Assembly: GCF_001429605.1 (NCBI RefSeq)
Contig: NZ_LMSS01000007.1
Span: 246,310-310,309 of the forward strand
Reading direction: 5' to 3'
Origin: Phycicoccus sp. Soil802
Lineage (GTDB): Bacteria > Actinomycetota > Actinomycetes > Actinomycetales > Dermatophilaceae
DNA length: 64,000 nt
Part shown: positions 37,914-48,614 of the stretch, in pieces
Layout of the letters: every line of letters starts with the position of its first letter
Position numbering within the stretch: the first letter of the stretch is position 1
Program-made: the position numbers and the translations under genes
The notes under the pieces: model-generated
Told to the model about the DNA's origin: nothing
Databases searched by the model: none
Seen by the model: only the letters and a program-made list of their open reading frames with translations

Positions 37914-40145
37914 CTAGGCCCGCGTCAGGTGGAACCGTCGCAGCAGACCGAGGCCGAGGAGGAGCAGGACCAGGCCGAGCGCACCGAGCGGTGCGATGTC
38001 GCTTCCCGTCTGGGCGAGCGAGTCACCGCCACCGCTGGGGACGGGGGCGGCCGCCGGGCAGCTGACGGTGAACTCGACCTCGTCACCGCTCAGCCCGAAC
38101 TCGTTGCCCGTGACGGCCACGACTGTGTGCTGGCCGCAGGCCAGGTCGGAGGTGGGCGTGAGGCTCCAGCTGCCCCGTTCGTCGGTGTCGACGTCGACCG
38201 GCTCGCCTTCGTCGATGGACACGAGGACGACCGAGTTCGGCTGGTCCGACGTCCCAGTGATGTCCGGCGTGCGATCGGTGGTCGTCGACCCGTCAGCAGG
38301 GGTCGTGATCGCCACCTCAGGGAGGGGACCTTCCGCGAACACCTCGAACTCCACGGAGTCCGTCGCGGTGGCGCCGGACGCGTTGGTCGCCGTCGCCTCG
38401 GCCACGTGGACGTCATTCGAGAGCGGCACCGTCGGCGTGTAGGTCCAGCCACCTGACGCGTCGGTCGGGACACTGACCGGGTTGCCCCCGTCGATGACCA
38501 GCGTAATCGTGCCGTTCACGACGGACGAGCTGCCGGCAATCTCGGGCGTCTGGTCCTCTGTGGTGGAGCCGTCCGCAGGGGTGCTGATGGTGATGGCGGG
38601 TGGGATCGAGACCGTGAAGGTGGTCGTGTCCGAAGCCGTGCCTGCAGGCGTGGTAGCGGTCGCGATGACGGTGTGCGACCCCTCCACCAGAGGAGTCGTC
38701 GGCGTGTAGGTCCAAGCCCCGGTGGCGTCCGTCGACACGGTGACCGGAGCGGCCCCGTCGATGACCAGGCTGATGGATCCCGAGAGCACGTTCGACGTGC
38801 CCGTGACGGCCGGCGTGGTGTCGGCGACCGTCGAGCCCGTGGACGGAGCCGTGATGACGATGGCCGGGGCGGGGGCGGCCACCGTGAACGTGTTGCTGTC
38901 CGTGGCTGAGTTGCCTGCAGCATTCGTCACCGAGGCGTTCACCGTGGTGGCGCCGTTGGCCAAGGGGGTGGGCCACTCGAAGGTCCATGCACCCGAGGCG
39001 TCCGTCGTGACCGTGTGGGTCTCGCCGCCGATGGTGATGGTGACGGTGCCGCTGGGCACGTTCGAGGTCCCGGAGATGGTCGGGGTCGAGTCGGCCGTCG
39101 TGGAGCCTTCGGCTGGTGTCGCGATGTCGATGACGGCGCGGGTGCACTCCACGCCACCAGTGGGTGCGGTGGCCGACACGGAGAGTGGGAGGACGCCCAC
39201 GGAGACAGTGCCGGCGCCGGCGAGCAGGGTGATGTCAACCGTGAGGAAGGTCGTCGAGAAGACCCCGCCGTTGGCAGTGACGTCTGCATTGCTGGCCACG
39301 TGGACCGTCGCGGTCCCGACCAGGGGGATCGAGACCGCGGCGCTGGTGTCGCCGAGGTTGAGGGTCTGGGAACCGCCGGGGTAGGTGAGCGTGACCGCGG
39401 AACCGGTCAGCGAGGCGCTACCCGCCGGACCGCTGCTGGCGGTTGCGGTGAGGGTCGGCTGGAGCGCGCTGACGGAGATGGCCCCGAGCAGGGTCAGGCC
39501 CGCGACGTTGCCCGTCGCGGCCGACTGCACCGACCTGGTGTCGTTGGTCGCGGACTGCGCGATGAGCGAGGTCGTGGCGGTCGTCGAGGCGTCCCCCGTG
39601 GACAGGACGGGGACCCCGAGCAGGGTGGCGGAGGCGCCGGTCGTCGACGTCGTTGCGGTCGACAGGGGTGTGCCCAGGGCGACGCACGCGAGGTCGCCCG
39701 CCCAGTTGGCGCTCGTCACGGCGCTCAGGATGCCCGTGCCGAAGGTTGCGGGGGCGCTCGCAAGGGAGGCCTGGACGATGCTCCCGTTGTTGGTCGAGGA
39801 CGGCGGCGCGGTAGCCGTCCGGCTGTTCAGCTGGGCGCCGACGGGGCCGACTTGGGCGCCGAGGTTGGCCGACGTGGCAGAGGTGCGCGGGCTCGTGGTG
39901 GAGCCGGCGGCCGCGTCGGCATGCACCAGGTCCACTGCGGCGAGGGGCGCGGTCGCGAGGGTGCTGGCCACGGTCAGGACGTCACCGGACGCGTTGGCGG
40001 TGTATGCCGCGGGCAGCGGGGCGGCGTCGGCGCTACCGGCGACGAGGACGGAGGGTGCGGCCAGGACGGCCGCGCTGGCGGCCATCACGAGCAGGCGGCG
40101 CGCCAAGGGGGCCCTCCTGCCGTGCAACGGGGGAAACAGACGCAT
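37914..40145 (-). CDS. Surface protein with four Ig-like repeats and C-terminal LAQTG sortase signal
   Basis: 743 residues from the ATG at 40145 (SD AGGAAGG, 6 nt). Signal peptide about 1-40 (ARRLLVMAASAAVLAAPSVLVAG). Residues 45-330 are Ala/Ser/Thr-rich and adhesin-like. Four repeats of about 84 residues follow (about 335-690), each opening with a version of ITxPADGSTTxDxTPxIxGTS, the bacterial Ig-like pattern. The end has LAQTG (about 710), a hydrophobic helix and RRFHLTRA. LAxTG fits class E sortase. Probably a wall-anchored stalk or adhesin; ligand unknown. Confidence 0.88.
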   Translation of the reverse strand: MRLFPPLHGRRAPLARRLLVMAASAAVLAAPSVLVAGSADAAPLPAAYTANASGDVLTVASTLATAPLAAVDLVHADAAAGSTTSPRTSATSANLGAQVGPVGAQLNSRTATAPPSSTNNGSIVQASLASAPATFGTGILSAVTSANWAGDLACVALGTPLSTATTSTTGASATLLGVPVLSTGDASTTATTSLIAQSATNDTRSVQSAATGNVAGLTLLGAISVSALQPTLTATASSGPAGSASLTGSAVTLTYPGGSQTLNLGDTSAAVSIPLVGTATVHVASNADVTANGGVFSTTFLTVDITLLAGAGTVSVGVLPLSVSATAPTGGVECTRAVIDIATPAEGSTTADSTPTISGTSNVPSGTVTITIGGETHTVTTDASGAWTFEWPTPLANGATTVNASVTNAAGNSATDSNTFTVAAPAPAIVITAPSTGSTVADTTPAVTGTSNVLSGSISLVIDGAAPVTVSTDATGAWTYTPTTPLVEGSHTVIATATTPAGTASDTTTFTVSIPPAITISTPADGSTTEDQTPEIAGSSSVVNGTITLVIDGGNPVSVPTDASGGWTYTPTVPLSNDVHVAEATATNASGATATDSVEFEVFAEGPLPEVAITTPADGSTTTDRTPDITGTSDQPNSVVLVSIDEGEPVDVDTDERGSWSLTPTSDLACGQHTVVAVTGNEFGLSGDEVEFTVSCPAAAPVPSGGGDSLAQTGSDIAPLGALGLVLLLLGLGLLRRFHLTRA

Positions 40146-40692
40146 GTGGAGCCTTCCTCGCAGAACAAGACGGATAGCGTTCACAGTCACGCCAATCGCA
40201 GGCTACGTGCGGCCGAGAACTCAAACAGGCAATTCCCAGGAAATTTGTCCGGCTTGTCCACGTGGCGGGAGGCACCCGGCCCGAGGGTTTGAAGTCGGCC
40301 ACACACGGGTACTCGCCCCCGCACATTGCTTCCCGGGACGGTGACGGGTAGTTGGTGGCAGGCGCTGTGATGCGGCACGGCAGTCAGTCGCTGCTTCGCA
40401 GCGAGACAGGGATTGACCGTGCTCTGCATGGTGACGTTGCGGTCCCGAGTCCGGAGCAGGCTCTCATCGCCCGCTGGACACGACCGAGGAGTTCATCGGC
40501 GCGAGATGGTCTCACGCGGGGAAGTCAGCCAGGGGCCGTCAGGCAGCCGACCGGCACAGCGTCGATCCACTGACGTGTGCAGGCCGCTCGGATTGCCGCG
40601 AATCCACATGCGAAGGCGGTGCCGCAGAGCCAGGCAGCCAGACGTCCAGGGTCGGCCTATACCCACACCCGGGAGGCTGACAGGATCGGGAC
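40146..40692. other. 547-bp intergenic region between divergent surface-protein and IclR genes
   Basis: No open frame here has convincing coding character. Visible elements are a perfect hairpin TCGCTGC-TTC-GCAGCGA at 40388-40404 and a possible -10 box TATACC near 40658, upstream of the IclR gene. The segment AGCCAGACGTCC near 40640 partly resembles the CCAGACGG half of the site before ligJ. It should hold both promoters. Confidence 0.5.
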
Positions 40693-41490
40693 ATGGCGCG
40701 CGAGGGGCTGACCGCGGGCGGCAAGGCCTTGGCGGTCCTGTCGACCTTCGGACGAGAGCATGCCCAGCTCACCCTTTCTCAGATCGCCCGACGCACCGGA
40801 CTTCCGCTCAGCACTGCGCACCGGATCGTCGCTGAACTGGCGGCATGGGGGGCCCTCGAGCGGGACGACGAGGGGCGGTGGCACATCGGCCTGCGCCTGT
40901 GGGAGGTGGGTTCGCTCTGTCCTCGTGGCCAGATCCTGCGGGAGGTGGCCCTTCCCTATCTCCAGGACCTCTACGAGGCGACTCACGAGAACATCCAGCT
41001 GGCCGTGCGCGAGGGCACCGAGCTGACCTTCGTCGAGCGCATCGCGGGCCACCGATCGGTCGAGCTGAAGACGATGGTGGGCACCCGCTTCCCGCTGCCG
41101 TCGACCGGCGTGGGCATGGTCCTGCTCGCCTTCGCCCCCACGGACATCCGTGACGCCGTCCTGTCCCAGCCGCTGCCGCGACACACTGAGTTCACGGTCA
41201 CGGACCAGCGCCGACTGCGAGCCATGCTCGCCTCGGTGCGACGGCACGGGTATGCCGTGAACGACCGCCAGCTGTCCGACCACACCGTTGGACTGGCCGC
41301 CCCAGTGCGGATCGGCGCGGGGGGCCCGGTGCACGCCGCCATCGGCATCGTCGTGTTGGGCAAGACTGCGTCTGCGGTGCGTCACCTGCGGCAGCCCGTG
41401 GTCGCCGCCGCCGCTGCGATCTCGGTAGAGCTGGGTCGGCGGGCCGGCACTCCGTCGGGCGTCGTCGCGGCCGACGCCACAATCCGATAG
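40693..41490 (+). CDS. IclR-family regulator (PobR/PcaU-like) of aromatic acid catabolism
   Basis: 265 residues. Winged HTH about 8-65 (GGKALAVLSTFGREHAQLTLSQIARRTGLPLSTAHRIV) and IclR effector domain about 80-250, with MVGTRFPLPSTGVGMVLLAF. It is 90 bp upstream of pobA on the same strand, and the gap contains a CTTCC-N7-GGAAG palindrome also found before ligJ. The PobR/PcaU group of IclR proteins activates 4-hydroxybenzoate and protocatechuate genes, so this is the natural candidate for both operons. Confidence 0.9.
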   Translation: MAREGLTAGGKALAVLSTFGREHAQLTLSQIARRTGLPLSTAHRIVAELAAWGALERDDEGRWHIGLRLWEVGSLCPRGQILREVALPYLQDLYEATHENIQLAVREGTELTFVERIAGHRSVELKTMVGTRFPLPSTGVGMVLLAFAPTDIRDAVLSQPLPRHTEFTVTDQRRLRAMLASVRRHGYAVNDRQLSDHTVGLAAPVRIGAGGPVHAAIGIVVLGKTASAVRHLRQPVVAAAAAISVELGRRAGTPSGVVAADATIR

Positions 41491-41491
41491 G

Positions 41492-41510
41492 CCTTCCACC
41501 TGGCGGAAGG
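41492..41510. promoter_or_regulatory. Shared palindromic operator, copy 1 (upstream of pobA)
   Basis: CCTTCCACCTGGCGGAAGG: perfect CCTTCC/GGAAGG arms and a 7-bp spacer. It starts 2 bp after the IclR stop and ends 70 bp before pobA. A GGCGGACC element follows at 41527-41534. The same arrangement recurs at 43557-43592 before ligJ. A rho-independent terminator is less likely because there is no T-run. Confidence 0.65.
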
Positions 41511-41580
41511 CGGCTGTGGAGGACCCGGCGGACCGGCGATGCTGGAACCGAAACCACAGCACTGACGCGAGGAGACCCGG

Positions 41581-42795
41581 GTGGCACCTGCGCCGACAGA
41601 GCGCGTCGACACCGTCGTCGACGTTCCCATCGCCATCCTGGGCGCGGGGCCGGCGGGCCTGATGCTTGCCCACCGGCTCGGCAGGTCGGGCATCGCCTGC
41701 GTGAACATCGACCTGCGCACCCGGGCGGAGATCGAGGGCACACACCGAGCTGGCATCCTCGAGGCCGGCGCTGCTCGTGACCTCGTCGACACGGGTGTCT
41801 CGGACCGGATCCTGAGGGACGGGCACGAGCACGGCGGGACCGAGCTCCGTTTCGGCGGACGGGGCCACCGCATCGACTTCCGGGAGCTCGTCGGGGGCTC
41901 GGTGTGGCTCTACCCGCAGACGGACGTCTTCATCGACCTGGCCAACGCGCGGGACCGTGACGGTGGCACCGTGCACTTCGGCGTGACCGACCCCGAGGTG
42001 AATGGGGTCGAGACCGACCGACCCACCATGCGGTTCACGAGTGCTGACGGGGTGCGTCACGAGGTGCGCGCCACGATCGTCGTCGGCGCCGACGGCTCTC
42101 GCTCGATGTGTCGTTCGCTCATCCCCGAGGCCGGTCGCACCCAGTTCTTCCGGGAGTACCCGTTCGCGTGGTTCGGCATCCTCGCTGCCGCACCCAAGAG
42201 CGCCCCGGAGCTCGTCTACGCCCACTCAGAGCACGGCTTCGCCCTGATCAGCCAGCGCACCGACGCCGTGCAGCGGATGTACTTCCAGTGCGACCCGGAG
42301 GAGGACACCGAAGCCTGGAGCGACGACCGGATCTGGGAGACCCTGCAGGTGCGCGTGGCGGGCGACGACGGCTTCTCCCTGGTCGAGGGGCCGGTCATCG
42401 AGAAGACCGTGCTGCGCTTCAGGTCCTTTGTGCAGCAACCGATGCGGTGGGGTTCCATGGTGCTCGCCGGCGACGCCGCGCACACGGTTCCCCCCACCGG
42501 AGCGCGCGGACTGAATCTGGCTCTCCACGACGTCAAGGTCCTCGCCGAGGTGATCCCGCGTGCTCTGGGGAAGGAGGGGCTCGACGCCCTCGACGACTAC
42601 GAGCCACGGGCACTCAGCCGGGTCTGGCGGGCCCAGAACTTCTCCTACTGGATGACCCAGATGTTGCACACCGCGCCCGGCGCGAGCGCCTTCGACCTGC
42701 GCCGCCAGCTGGGTGAGCTGGACAACGTCGTCTCCACGCGCGCCGGTCGGACCTACCTCGCCGAGCAGTACGCAGGGTGGCCGACCGAATCCTGA
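41581..42795 (+). CDS. pobA: 4-hydroxybenzoate 3-monooxygenase
   Basis: FAD monooxygenase that turns 4-hydroxybenzoate into protocatechuate using NAD(P)H and O2. 404 residues from the GTG at 41581 (SD GGAGA). FAD motif ILGAGPAGLMLAHRLGRSGI (about 20-39), the DG motif VVGADGSRSMCR (about 167), and the C-terminal FAD motif VLAGDAAHTVPPTGARGLNLALHD (about 295-318) that also forms the active site. It provides the substrate for LigAB encoded 3.5 kb downstream. Convergent with the binding-protein-like gene at 42829. Confidence 0.95.
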   Translation: MAPAPTERVDTVVDVPIAILGAGPAGLMLAHRLGRSGIACVNIDLRTRAEIEGTHRAGILEAGAARDLVDTGVSDRILRDGHEHGGTELRFGGRGHRIDFRELVGGSVWLYPQTDVFIDLANARDRDGGTVHFGVTDPEVNGVETDRPTMRFTSADGVRHEVRATIVVGADGSRSMCRSLIPEAGRTQFFREYPFAWFGILAAAPKSAPELVYAHSEHGFALISQRTDAVQRMYFQCDPEEDTEAWSDDRIWETLQVRVAGDDGFSLVEGPVIEKTVLRFRSFVQQPMRWGSMVLAGDAAHTVPPTGARGLNLALHDVKVLAEVIPRALGKEGLDALDDYEPRALSRVWRAQNFSYWMTQMLHTAPGASAFDLRRQLGELDNVVSTRAGRTYLAEQYAGWPTES

Positions 42796-42828
42796 CGTCG
42801 GTCGACGCATCAGGTGGCGGGCGCGTGG

Positions 42829-43515
42829 TCAGGTAGCTGGTTCGAGCGCGTGACGCCTGATCACCCCGTGTGCCGCGGGCGCAGCGAGCAGGGTGAGGAC
42901 CGCCAGGGCCTCAGCCGGGTGTTCCGAAGCCGTCGCCACCGCGCCGGTGAAGATCGTGATGATCTCAGCACCGGGTGGCATCCGGCCGGCGACGGTCACA
43001 CCGGGAGCGGCGGCGAGCTCACTGCGTTGCTGGAACCCGAGATCAGCCGCGCCGTCGGCCAGCAGCCGGGCGACCGGCACACCCGGAGGCGCCTGGACCC
43101 ATCGGTCCGCCAGCTGTTCGTCGAGACCCCAGGCCCCCACGAGCGCCTGCAACGCCGAGCCGCTCGGCCCGGTGGAGTAGCCGATTCGTCGCGAGGCGAG
43201 CAGGGCAGCCGTCAAGGATTCCACACTGCTGATGTCCGGGACGGGGGCGCCCTGGGGGACACCGACCACGACATCGGACCGGAGCAAGGGCAGCACCGTC
43301 TGACCGTCGAGGACGCCGTCGCGGGCCAGCGCTTCGATCGCGTCGCTCGCGAGCACCACGACGTCGGCCTGCCCGCCCGCTCGCAGTCGTCGCGCCACCT
43401 CGACGCCGCCCGCCGACTCCACCTCGAGATGGCCCAGCCCGAGGTCGCCCTCGGCAGTCAAGGCAGTCAGGACGCCGCGCGTGGCCATTGACGAAAGCCC
43501 TCGCAGGGTGACCAT
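42829..43515 (-). CDS. Periplasmic-binding-fold protein (ModA-like) without signal peptide
   Basis: 228 residues from the ATG at 43515 (GTG at 43524 is an alternative). The fold of a molybdate/sulfate-type solute-binding protein is suggested by VEVARRLRAGGQADVVVLASDAIEALARDG, GYSTGPSGSALQALVGAWG and ADLGFQQRSELAAAPGV. The N-terminus (MVTLRGLSSMATRGVLTALT) begins directly in the fold, with no signal sequence, so it is probably cytoplasmic. It diverges from ligJ across the shared operator. A sensor or ligand-carrier role in the protocatechuate 4,5 pathway is conjecture. Confidence 0.75.
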   Translation of the reverse strand: MVTLRGLSSMATRGVLTALTAEGDLGLGHLEVESAGGVEVARRLRAGGQADVVVLASDAIEALARDGVLDGQTVLPLLRSDVVVGVPQGAPVPDISSVESLTAALLASRRIGYSTGPSGSALQALVGAWGLDEQLADRWVQAPPGVPVARLLADGAADLGFQQRSELAAAPGVTVAGRMPPGAEIITIFTGAVATASEHPAEALAVLTLLAAPAAHGVIRRHALEPAT

Positions 43516-43556
43516 GCTTTCCACCCTAGGCGGCCACCTGCCTCCTCCACAGAGCC

Positions 43557-43592
43557 CTTCCGCCAGACGGAAGTCTCGCTGTCTGGCGGACC
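43557..43592. promoter_or_regulatory. Shared palindromic operator, copy 2 (upstream of ligJ)
   Basis: CTTCCGCCAGACGGAAG at 43557-43573 has the same arms and 7-bp spacing as copy 1, with 14 of 17 bases identical. GGCGGACC follows at 43585-43592, as in copy 1 but 6 bp closer. It lies in the 98-bp divergent region between the ModA-like gene and ligJ. Palindrome plus extra half-site recalls the three-repeat operators of PobR and PcaU. Confidence 0.65.
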
Positions 43593-43613
43593 AGCGGGTG
43601 CGAGGCTGGGCCC

Positions 43614-44639
43614 GTGATCATCGACTGCCACGGGCACTACACGACGGCGCCGGCGCCGCTCGAGGCCTGGCGCAACGCCCAGGTCGCCGCGATCGGCGGC
43701 CCAGGCAGCGCGCCCGACCCGGCCGCACTGCGGATCACCGACGACGAGATCCGGGCGAGCATCGAGGCCAACCAGCTCCGGTTGATGGACGAGCGCGGCA
43801 TCGACGTGACGATCTTCTCGCCGCGCGCGAGCTTCATGGCCCACCACATCGGCGACTTCGACGTGTCCTCGACCTGGGCGCGGATCTGCAACGACCTCTG
43901 CCACCGGGTCAGCACGCTCTACCCAGAGCGGTTCGTCATGGGGGCCATGCTGCCGCAGTCCCCCGGGGCTGATCCCGCGACGTCGGTGCCGGAGCTTCGT
44001 CGCGCGGTCGAGGAGCTCGGCGCGGTGACCGTCAACCTCAACCCCGATCCGTCCGGCGGGCACTGGGACAGCCCGCCGCTGACCGACCGGTCCTGGTACC
44101 CCATCTACGAGGCGCTGGTCGAGCTCGACGTGCCGGCCATGGTGCACGTCAGCACCTCGTGCAACGACGCCTTCCACACGACGGGAGCGCACTACCTCAA
44201 CGCCGACACGACGGCCTTCATGCAGCTCCTCCAGGGCGACCTCTTCGCCGACTTCCCCACCCTGCGCCTGGTCATCCCCCACGGTGGCGGCGCGGTCCCC
44301 TACCACTGGGGCCGGTTCCGGGGCCTTGCCATGGCGCTCAAGCGTCCCGACCCGGAAGCGTTGCTGGCCAACGTCTTCTTCGACACCTGCGTCTACCACC
44401 AGCCCGGCGTCGACCTGCTGACCACCGTCATCCCGAGCAGCGCCATCCTCTTCGCCAGCGAGATGATCGGAGCCGTTCGCGACGTCGACCCGCGCACCGG
44501 TGCGTACTTCGACGACACCAAGCGCTACGTCGACGCCACACCGCACCTGAGCGACGCCCAGCGCGAGGACGTGTATGCCGCGAACGCGCGCCGCGTCTAC
44601 CCCCGCCTCGACGCGCGGCTGCGCGAGCAAGGACGCTGA
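43614..44639 (+). CDS. ligJ: 4-oxalomesaconate hydratase (amidohydrolase family)
   Basis: Hydrates 4-oxalomesaconate to 4-carboxy-4-hydroxy-2-oxoadipate in protocatechuate 4,5-cleavage. 341 residues from the GTG at 43614, which begins directly with the metal-binding strand MIIDCHGHYT. Further metal or catalytic residues are in MVHVSTS, LVIPHGGGAVPYHWGRF (about 222-238) and FASEMIGAV (about 284). The family also holds ACMSD-type decarboxylases, but the adjacent ligK and ligI decide the assignment. First gene of the lig operon, directly behind the operator. Confidence 0.9.
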   Translation: MIIDCHGHYTTAPAPLEAWRNAQVAAIGGPGSAPDPAALRITDDEIRASIEANQLRLMDERGIDVTIFSPRASFMAHHIGDFDVSSTWARICNDLCHRVSTLYPERFVMGAMLPQSPGADPATSVPELRRAVEELGAVTVNLNPDPSGGHWDSPPLTDRSWYPIYEALVELDVPAMVHVSTSCNDAFHTTGAHYLNADTTAFMQLLQGDLFADFPTLRLVIPHGGGAVPYHWGRFRGLAMALKRPDPEALLANVFFDTCVYHQPGVDLLTTVIPSSAILFASEMIGAVRDVDPRTGAYFDDTKRYVDATPHLSDAQREDVYAANARRVYPRLDARLREQGR

Positions 44640-44663
44640 CATGACCACCCGAAGGGAGTACCC

Positions 44664-45353
44664 ATGAGCGGAACCGAGCTCGGTGTCGTGCACACCAGGA
44701 TCGAGCGGGCCGACCCGAATGCGGTCCGCGACCTGTCCGCGTTCGGCGTGGCCACCATCCACGAGGCCATGGGCCGCGTCGGCCTGATGCGTCCCTACCT
44801 CCGACCCGTCTACCAAGGCGCGAAGCTGTGCGGCCCGGCCGTGACCGTCCTCCTCCAGCCCGGCGACAACTGGATGCTCCACGTCGCAGCCGAGCAGGTC
44901 CAGGAGGGCGACGTGCTCGTGGCAGGGTGCACCACCGAGAGCGAGGACGGCTTCTTCGGCGAGCTCCTCGCGACGTCGCTCCGCAGCCGTGGGTGCGCGG
45001 GCCTGGTCATCGACGGTGGAGTCCGTGACGTCGCCGACCTGGAGAAGATGGACTTCCCCGTCTTCAGCAGGGCCATCAACGCCAAGGGCACCATCAAGGC
45101 AACCCTGGGCTCGGTCAACATCCCGGTCGTGTGCGCCAACGCCCTCGTGCATCCCGGCGACGTCATCGTGGCCGATGTCGACGGCGTGGTCGTCGTGCCC
45201 GCCGCGAGCGCGCCCGCGGTGGCGGCCGAGGCCGCGAAGCGGGAGGCCAACGAAGAGGGCAAGCGCGCCAAGTTCCGCAGCGGCACACTGGGACTCGACC
45301 TCTATGACATGCGCGAGCCGCTGGCCCGTCTCGGCCTGCGCTACGAGGACTGA
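44664..45353 (+). CDS. ligK: 4-carboxy-4-hydroxy-2-oxoadipate aldolase
   Basis: Divalent-metal aldolase that splits the hydrated product into pyruvate and oxaloacetate, the final step. 229 residues, RraA-like fold. The active-site stretch [25 protein letters not shown] (about 93-117) carries the Arg and Asp used for substrate and metal. [26 protein letters not shown] at the C-terminus is typical of HMG/CHA aldolases. ATG at 44664 follows GAAGGGAG. Lies 24 bp after ligJ and 6 bp before ligI. Confidence 0.93.
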   Translation: MSGTELGVVHTRIERADPNAVRDLSAFGVATIHEAMGRVGLMRPYLRPVYQGAKLCGPAVTVLLQPGDNWMLHVAAEQVQEGDVLVAGCTTESEDGFFGELLATSLRSRGCAGLVIDGGVRDVADLEKMDFPVFSRAINAKGTIKATLGSVNIPVVCANALVHPGDVIVADVDGVVVVPAASAPAVAAEAAKREANEEGKRAKFRSGTLGLDLYDMREPLARLGLRYED

Positions 45354-47647
<2,294 letters not shown>

Positions 47648-47648
47648 G

Positions 47649-48614
47649 ATGACCAATCAGCCGATCCGAGTGGCCCTCGCCGGGGGCGGTGCCTTCGGCG
47701 CCAAGCACGTCAACGGCTTGAAGCGCATCGAGGACGTCGAGGTGGCGGCGGTCGTGAGCAGCTCGCTGGAGTCGGGGCAGGCCTTCGCGGCCGAGCACGG
47801 CGTCGGCCGGGCCGTGGCGACGCTCGAGGAGATCCTCACCATGGATGACGTCGACGCCGTCATCCTGGCCACCCCGACGCCGATGCACGCCGACCAGACC
47901 CAGGCCGTGCTGCGGGCCGGCAAGCACGTCCAGGTCGAGATCCCGCTCGCCGACTCCCTCGCCGGCGCGCAGGCCTGTGCCGACTTGCAGGAGGAGACGG
48001 GGCTGGTGGCGATGGTGGGCCACACCCGCCGGTTCAACCCCAGTCACCAGTGGGTGCACCAACAGGTCGTGGACGGCAGCTTCACCATCCAGCAGATGGA
48101 CGTGCAGACCTACTTCCTGCGCCGCCAGAACCTCAACGCCCTCGGCCAGCCCCGGTCGTGGACCGACCACCTCCTGTGGCACCACGCCGCGCACACGGTT
48201 GACCTGTTCGCCTACCAGACCGGCTCGCCCATCGTGCAGGCCAACGCGATCCAGGGCCCGATCCACCCCGAGCTCGGCATCGCCATGGACCTGTCCATCC
48301 AGCTGCGAGCTGAGAGTGGCGCGATCTGCACCCTGTCCCTGTCCTTCAACAACGACGGGCCCTTCGGCACGTTCTTCAGGTACATCGGCAACACCGGCAC
48401 CTACCTCGCTCGGTACGACGACCTGAGCACGGGCAAGGACGAGCCGATCGACGTGAGCCAGGTGGCGGTGTCGATGGACGGCATCGAGCTGCAGGACCGC
48501 GAGTTCGTGGCAGCCATCCGCGAGGGCCGGCAGCCCAACTCCTCGATCACAGACGTCATTGACTGCTATCGGACCCTGGACGCACTGGAGCAGCAGCTCG
48601 AGGCCGCCCGGTGA
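47649..48614 (+). CDS. ligC: 4-carboxy-2-hydroxymuconate-6-semialdehyde dehydrogenase
   Basis: NADP-dependent oxidation of the ring-cleavage product (hemiacetal form) to 2-pyrone-4,6-dicarboxylate, substrate of LigI. 321 residues, Gfo/Idh/MocA family. N-terminal Rossmann VALAGGGAFGAKHVNGL, then ATPTPMHADQTQAVLRAGKHVQVEIPLADS, and the C-terminal domain with MVGHTRRFNPSHQWV and the HHAAHTVDLF helix. ATG at 47649 is 1 bp after the ligAB stop. Confidence 0.92.
   Translation: MTNQPIRVALAGGGAFGAKHVNGLKRIEDVEVAAVVSSSLESGQAFAAEHGVGRAVATLEEILTMDDVDAVILATPTPMHADQTQAVLRAGKHVQVEIPLADSLAGAQACADLQEETGLVAMVGHTRRFNPSHQWVHQQVVDGSFTIQQMDVQTYFLRRQNLNALGQPRSWTDHLLWHHAAHTVDLFAYQTGSPIVQANAIQGPIHPELGIAMDLSIQLRAESGAICTLSLSFNNDGPFGTFFRYIGNTGTYLARYDDLSTGKDEPIDVSQVAVSMDGIELQDREFVAAIREGRQPNSSITDVIDCYRTLDALEQQLEAAR

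Noticed and set aside
40388..40404. TCGCTGC-TTC-GCAGCGA as a terminator or riboswitch
   Set aside because: It lies between divergent promoters, has no T-run and stands alone; no known riboswitch architecture is visible around it. Listed only as part of the intergenic region.
41492..41510. The palindrome after the IclR gene as a rho-independent terminator
   Set aside because: No T-run follows, and a near-identical copy stands before ligJ in a divergent promoter region where a terminator makes no sense.
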